Both the position numbers and the translations under genes were made by a program. Positions 42,590 to 46,997 of a stretch of 46,997 nucleotides of DNA are shown piece after piece. Within the stretch, counting starts at the first letter, position 1. Every line of letters starts with the position of its first letter. This DNA is from Acidobacteriaceae bacterium (GTDB lineage: Bacteria > Acidobacteriota > Terriglobia > Terriglobales > Acidobacteriaceae): positions 1 through 46,997 of the forward strand of contig JASHNS010000052.1 in assembly GCA_030041515.1 (NCBI GenBank), written 5' to 3'. The notes under the pieces are model-generated. The model did not search any database. It had not been told where the DNA came from and was given only the letters and a program-made list of their open reading frames with translations.

Positions 42590-45500
42590 ATGCTGGTTCG
42601 GTTATTGCTGTCCGGGGCTGAGAAGCCGCGCGCGCGGCTCGCCTTGTTTTTCTCAACCGCGGTTTTCGTGCTCGTTCTGGCGTCCGGTTGGCCGGTGCGC
42701 GCCCAAAATCTGAATGGTGGGCTGCGCGGAACGGTGCAGGATTCCACCGGAGCGCGGGTGGCGGGCGCGCACGTCGTTGCTCGGGCCACGGGAACGTCCT
42801 TTACCCGCACGGGAACGACTGACGGAGAGGGTGAATTCTTCCTGGGGGGATTACTTCCGGGCTCTTATCAGGTCAACGTCATGGCTCCGGGATTCGCTCG
42901 GGCAACAAGCTCTGTGGATGTCACGGTCAGCCTGACGCGCGATCTCCGCGTCATCCTGAAACCGGGCGGCGCCACGCAAACCGTCAAGGTCGAGGCAAAT
43001 CCATCGTCGATTACAGCGGCAACGCTCGACACCTCCAGCGCGGTGCGTGGCGGCGTGGTCAGCAGCAAGGACCTCGAGACATTTCCGCTTCCCGACCGCA
43101 GCTTCGCCAACATTGCATACCTGGTCCCGGGCACCGAACCGGTGGAGCCGTCAGATCCGACCAAGGCACGCATCACGGCAGTTTCTACGGGGGGGAGTTC
43201 GGGCCTGAACAATGAGCTTTCAGTGGACGGGGCGGACGATTCCGACGACTGGATCGGCGGGTTCCTGCAGAATTTCTCGCCGGACGGGATCCAGGAGTTC
43301 GCGGTGCGGACTTCGAATGAGAACGCCGACACCGGCTGGACTACGGGGGGCTCGGTCGTGATCACCACGAAGCACGGGACCAACCAGTTCCACGGCGATG
43401 CGGCCTTTTACGAGCGAGCAGCGGCGCTGAACGCGCGTTTCCCGATAGAGAATCCCGCTGAGAGCTGCACGAACGGAGTCTGCGTGCACAACCCCAAACA
43501 GCCGTTCTCCCGCCAGAATTATGTCGGCACGCTGGGTGGCCCGATCGCGAAGAACAAGGTGTGGTTCTTCACGTCGTTCGAGAACGTTCACGAGGATGCC
43601 AGCATCGCGTACAGTCCCGCGAGCATGCAACAGTTCAAGGCGATGAGCCAGATTGCGGCGGAGGGCCTGATCGCCGGGGTGCCGTCGATCGCAACGCCTC
43701 CGAACGTCCCCATTCCGTTTCTCGACGATCTCGGTTCGCTGCGATTCGACTGGGCCCAGTCGAATCGGTCGCGGTGGTTTCTGCGCACGTCAGAGGATTC
43801 CTACACGACGCACAACGCGCTGGTGGAACAGGGAACGCTGCCCTCCACCGGGTTGCTGACGCACAACAACTACTGGAACTCGGTGATCGGCAACTCATTT
43901 ACCTTCAGCCCGTCGTGGCTGGGCAATCTGGTGCTGGCATCGAGTCTTCTGCATCTGACGCAGACACGGAATTCCGATTATGGCTTTGCGCTTGCCTTTC
44001 CATTCAGCTCCACGGCACTTACCGTCTCGGGGTTTGAAACGTTCGGCGACAATCAGTTCTCCACGCCAATCACTTTTTTCCCCTCCCTGCGCAACCAGGA
44101 GAAATACCAGGCGCGCTACGACCTGAGCCACGTCACGGGAAATCATGACGTTCAGTTTGGGGTGGATTTCATTCACGAGCCTGTTCTGAGCGGCGCCTTT
44201 GCCTCTACAGCCGAACAGATCATCCAGTACCCATCGAATCCGGACTGCTACGTGAATCCTGTCGGATCGGATTGCGGGGGTCTGACGAGCCCGTTGCCTT
44301 TCTACTTCGTGCCGCCGACGTCGCAGTGCAGTCCCGGTCCGAGCGCAGCTTCGGGCATCACGTGCACGTATACTCCGGCGGGGGATGGCAGCTTTTCGCA
44401 GGACGTTCAGCGGCTGGCGCTGTATGCGGAGGATTCGTGGCGAGTCTCCCGCCGTATAACGGCCAATTACGGAGTGCGCTACCAGACCACTTTCGGATTA
44501 TTCGAGGCGTCCTCTGGACGCAGCCAGGCCGAAAATGCTGCGTACATCACATTGCAGGCGCTGCAGATTCCGATTGTGCCCAGTGTGCCCCACGACGATC
44601 GTCACCAGATTGCGCCGCGCCTGGGGTTCGTCTATGCCCCTGGGAGCCACCAGAACACGGTGATCCGCGCCGGATTTGGCCTCTTCTACGAGGACCTGGC
44701 GCAGAATGGCTGGGCCACGGCCTTCCAGGGAGTGAATGACAGCAACGCGACCACCGGTACGTGCGCGCTGACGGGTTCGCCCGGGACGTATGCGCTGACC
44801 GGCTCCGGTTGCCTGCAGGGAGGCGCCGGTGTCACGGGGAACCTGATTGGGTCGGTTTATAAGACTCCCTATGCGATTCAAGTGACCGGGGGAGCGCAGC
44901 ACGCGTTCAACGAGCGCTGGCTGGCCAGCGCCGACTACGTGCACGTTCAGGGGAATCACGGTTATCGCGCCTTCCCGTACACCAGCGGAGTGAATTTGTT
45001 GACGCCTGAAATCCCGGCGGGCGATCCGAACTATGCGTCCGATGAGATGTCGGTGGTGCCGAGCGTCAACGTATTCCAGTCGGACAATCGATCCAGCTAC
45101 AACGCCCTGATGCTGCATGCGCAGGGAAATATGCGGCGCTTCAGCCTGGTCGCCAACTACCAGTTCTCGAAGGCGCAGACCTGGGGCTGCCTGCTCGGCG
45201 AGCTTTTTGATTATGTCGATGGCGTGTGCCCGCTGCAAACGGGAGCTCATGCCGGGGAGCTCGACGCGTTCGGGCCGGGCGACTATGGGCCATCGGGCGA
45301 AGACGTACGGCATCGCTTTGTTCTTGCCGGGATCCTACACGTGCCGGCGGGTTTCGAATTGAGCGGCCTCGCTCAACTGGAAAGCGCCCGCCCGATCACC
45401 ATCACAAGCGCCGACAACACCAACCGCATCTGGGTGAATGGCGTTTACACAAGCCTCGACGAATTTCGCGGAACCCCCTACATGCAAACCGACCTGCGCG

Positions 45501-45826
45501 TGGAACGCCCGTTCCAGGCAGGGGAGCGGTGGCAGATTAATCCCTTTGTGGAGTTCTTCAACCTCTTCAATCGCAACAATCCCGGAGCCAACTATGCTGT
45601 GAATGTGGCGCAGCTTCCGGTTCCGGCTGCGCAGATGCAGCCCAATGCGCAGGGCATCACAAACGTTACGTCGATTTGCAGCAATGCCGACTGCTCCCAA
45701 ACCGAGCCGATCACCAGCCTGAAGCAGTTGGAGATCCCCGAGGGCGCGCTGGGCGATTTCTTTGGGCCGGGCACGACGGTGGGGATTCCATTCGCGGCGC
45801 AGGTGGGCCTTCGGGCAACGTTCTAG
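42590..45826 (+). CDS. Oar-like TonB-dependent receptor with carboxypeptidase-regulatory domain
   Basis: This 1078-residue outer-membrane protein has a signal peptide (LALFFSTAVFVLVLASGWPVRAQ). A regulatory-like domain follows (residues about 42-125, LRGTVQDSTGARVAGAHVVA, GSYQVNVMAPGFARA), then a plug (FPLPDRSFANIAYLVPG, GLNNELSVDGADDSDDW, ADTGWTTGGSVVITTKHGTNQFHGDAAFYER). The remainder is a large beta-barrel ending in PFAAQVGLRATF, with a terminal Phe as usual for barrel insertion. These Oar-like receptors are expanded in Acidobacteriota and are thought to take up oligosaccharides or peptides. Substrate is not known. It diverges from one BNR gene and is followed by another, so the three may be functionally linked. 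Confidence 0.9.
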   Translation: MLVRLLLSGAEKPRARLALFFSTAVFVLVLASGWPVRAQNLNGGLRGTVQDSTGARVAGAHVVARATGTSFTRTGTTDGEGEFFLGGLLPGSYQVNVMAPGFARATSSVDVTVSLTRDLRVILKPGGATQTVKVEANPSSITAATLDTSSAVRGGVVSSKDLETFPLPDRSFANIAYLVPGTEPVEPSDPTKARITAVSTGGSSGLNNELSVDGADDSDDWIGGFLQNFSPDGIQEFAVRTSNENADTGWTTGGSVVITTKHGTNQFHGDAAFYERAAALNARFPIENPAESCTNGVCVHNPKQPFSRQNYVGTLGGPIAKNKVWFFTSFENVHEDASIAYSPASMQQFKAMSQIAAEGLIAGVPSIATPPNVPIPFLDDLGSLRFDWAQSNRSRWFLRTSEDSYTTHNALVEQGTLPSTGLLTHNNYWNSVIGNSFTFSPSWLGNLVLASSLLHLTQTRNSDYGFALAFPFSSTALTVSGFETFGDNQFSTPITFFPSLRNQEKYQARYDLSHVTGNHDVQFGVDFIHEPVLSGAFASTAEQIIQYPSNPDCYVNPVGSDCGGLTSPLPFYFVPPTSQCSPGPSAASGITCTYTPAGDGSFSQDVQRLALYAEDSWRVSRRITANYGVRYQTTFGLFEASSGRSQAENAAYITLQALQIPIVPSVPHDDRHQIAPRLGFVYAPGSHQNTVIRAGFGLFYEDLAQNGWATAFQGVNDSNATTGTCALTGSPGTYALTGSGCLQGGAGVTGNLIGSVYKTPYAIQVTGGAQHAFNERWLASADYVHVQGNHGYRAFPYTSGVNLLTPEIPAGDPNYASDEMSVVPSVNVFQSDNRSSYNALMLHAQGNMRRFSLVANYQFSKAQTWGCLLGELFDYVDGVCPLQTGAHAGELDAFGPGDYGPSGEDVRHRFVLAGILHVPAGFELSGLAQLESARPITITSADNTNRIWVNGVYTSLDEFRGTPYMQTDLRVERPFQAGERWQINPFVEFFNLFNRNNPGANYAVNVAQLPVPAAQMQPNAQGITNVTSICSNADCSQTEPITSLKQLEIPEGALGDFFGPGTTVGIPFAAQVGLRATF

Positions 45827-45952
45827 TGCGATTGCAGCGGAGACAGGGCGGCGCTTTTAACAGAGGCGGCCCGGTCGGCGGATTTGGCTCGCGCGCCGTT
45901 ACAATGTCGGCTGGATAAAACGCCGGCCCTGGCGCGGCGTGAAAGGAAACCC

Positions 45953-46997
45953 ATGAAGAGCCGCTCCGTCCTGGTTTTCGCAGCCGCGCTGCTGCTGGCT
46001 GCGCCGATCGTTGTTGCGCAAAGCACCAGCACGATGCCCGATCTGCACTGGCGCATGATTGGACCGTTCCGCGGCGGGCGCACGCGTGCGGCGTGCGGCG
46101 TGGCTGACCAGCCGAACGTGTTTTACGTGGGGCAGGTGGACGGAGGGGTGTGGAAGTCGAACGACTACGGCCGCACGTGGCATCCGATCTTCGATCACGA
46201 GGATACGCAGTCGATTGGGGCGATAGCAGTGGCTCCGTCGAATGACAACATCGTTTACGTAGCCAGCGGCGAGGGACTGCACCGGCCCGACCTTTCAGTA
46301 GGCGATGGGATTTATCGCTCCGACAATGCGGGGAAGACGTGGGTGCACCTGGGGCTGCGCGACGGGCAGCAGATTCCTGCGATTGCGATTGACCCAACCA
46401 ATCCGGATCGCATCTTCGCCGCGGTGCTCGGCCATCCCTATGGGCCGAATCCGGAACGGGGGATCTTTCGTTCGACGGATGGCGGCAAGACGTGGGAGAA
46501 AGTGCTGTACAAAGGCGATCGGATCGGCGGGTCGGATGTGGTGATTGACCCGAAGAATCCGCAGATTGTGTACGCGTCGTTGTGGGAAGAGACGCTGGGG
46601 CCGTGGGAAGACGGAAATGAGTACTTCGGGACCGGCGGCGGCCTGTTCAAGTCGACAGACGGGGGAAGCACCTGGACGAAGCTGACCAACGGACTGCCCG
46701 ACAATCTGGTGCAGATCAACGTGGCGGTGGCCCCGAGCGATCCGAACCGCCTGTATGCCTCGGTCGCCACCACGCAGCAGAGCGGCTACACGAATCCCAA
46801 AGGGCTGTTTTTCTATCGGTCTGACGACGCCGGAGCGAGCTGGCGCAAAATCACCGACGATCCGCGGCCGGCGATGAAGATTGGCGGCGGCGATCTTTCC
46901 GTCCCGGTCGTCGATCCGCAAAATCCCGACACGGTTTATGTCACCAGCATTGTTACAGTTCGGTCTGAGGACGGCGGCAAGACGTGGATCAGTCTGC
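45953..46997 (+). CDS. Large secreted BNR/Asp-box repeat protein (third copy, cut by the window end)
   Basis: The ATG at 45953 follows AAAGGA. The frame stays open to the end of the window (348 residues visible). A signal peptide (VLVFAAALLLAAPIVVAQS) precedes LHWRMIGPFRGGRTRAACGV, the same opening block as the copy at 39130-42378. SNDYGRTW, SDNAGKTW, STDGGKTW, STDGGSTW, SDDAGASW and SEDGGKTW are successive Asp-box repeats of a beta-propeller. The C-terminal part lies outside the window. It lies 127 bases after the Oar-like receptor. Confidence 0.88.
   Translation, partial: MKSRSVLVFAAALLLAAPIVVAQSTSTMPDLHWRMIGPFRGGRTRAACGVADQPNVFYVGQVDGGVWKSNDYGRTWHPIFDHEDTQSIGAIAVAPSNDNIVYVASGEGLHRPDLSVGDGIYRSDNAGKTWVHLGLRDGQQIPAIAIDPTNPDRIFAAVLGHPYGPNPERGIFRSTDGGKTWEKVLYKGDRIGGSDVVIDPKNPQIVYASLWEETLGPWEDGNEYFGTGGGLFKSTDGGSTWTKLTNGLPDNLVQINVAVAPSDPNRLYASVATTQQSGYTNPKGLFFYRSDDAGASWRKITDDPRPAMKIGGGDLSVPVVDPQNPDTVYVTSIVTVRSEDGGKTWISL

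Noticed and set aside
1-46997. CRISPR arrays, tRNA or rRNA genes
   Set aside because: No spaced direct repeats, tRNA cloverleaf with a TTCRANNC-type arm or conserved rRNA segment was recognised on either strand by eye. A covariance-model scan would be the decisive test.

Overview
The window reads as GC-rich chromosomal DNA of an acidobacterium, most likely from the Terriglobia/Acidobacteriaceae side. This is inferred from gene content, because there is no rRNA gene to confirm it. The hallmarks are two secreted VWFA-type proteins of the acidobacterial kind, an Oar-like TonB receptor with an N-terminal carboxypeptidase-regulatory-like domain, three very large secreted BNR/Asp-box (sortilin-like) proteins, and a degraded PD40 beta-propeller protein of a type common in this phylum.

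Region by region. 1-1.5 kb: exopolysaccharide or glycan genes on the minus strand (a WcaI-like glycosyltransferase cut by the window edge and a GDP-mannose 3,5-epimerase-like enzyme). 1.7-5.6 kb: a lone DppC-type permease, then a CtaG/polyferredoxin fusion overlapping a small FixH/YtkA-like gene, together a probable copper/cytochrome-oxidase maturation pair. 5.7-12.1 kb: an O-methyltransferase, aconitase, a DUF6580 membrane protein, a YdjM-like membrane protein and an OsmC peroxidase. 12.2-13.8 kb: the PD40 pseudogene. 13.9-16.5 kb: a ROK sugar kinase, a GNAT acetyltransferase and a translationally coupled ArsR/SRPBCC pair. 16.9-22.2 kb: two divergent VWA proteins, RNase J and a LolA-like protein. 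22.2-32.3 kb: an SQD2-like glycosyltransferase, a BNR protein, a YceI/b561-like pair, a Wzz-like membrane protein and a BtuB-like TonB receptor. 32.4-34.2 kb: folK diverging from nadD-rsfS.

The most distinctive locus is at 34.2-37.1 kb. It is an EcoRII-family restriction-modification system with its Vsr repair endonuclease: methyltransferase, endonuclease and Vsr in overlapping order, inserted between the housekeeping genes rsfS and murQ. The methyltransferase carries an extra N-terminal ribbon-helix-helix (FitA/Arc-like) DNA-binding domain. A 46-bp perfectly symmetrical dyad with two copies of the palindrome TGCTAGCA ends 7 bases before its start codon. Together these suggest a self-repressing methyltransferase that controls the whole operon through a toxin-antitoxin-style operator. 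The predicted recognition sequence is CCWGG or close to it (inferred from family resemblance).

37.2-47.0 kb: murQ, an ICMT-like methyltransferase, a 47-residue single-pass membrane microprotein, a second BNR protein, an Oar-like receptor preceded by a TACTAC/GTAGTA dyad, and a third BNR protein running off the end. No tRNA, rRNA, CRISPR array, integrase or transposase was recognised. Many long open frames antisense to these genes are high-GC shadows and are left out.
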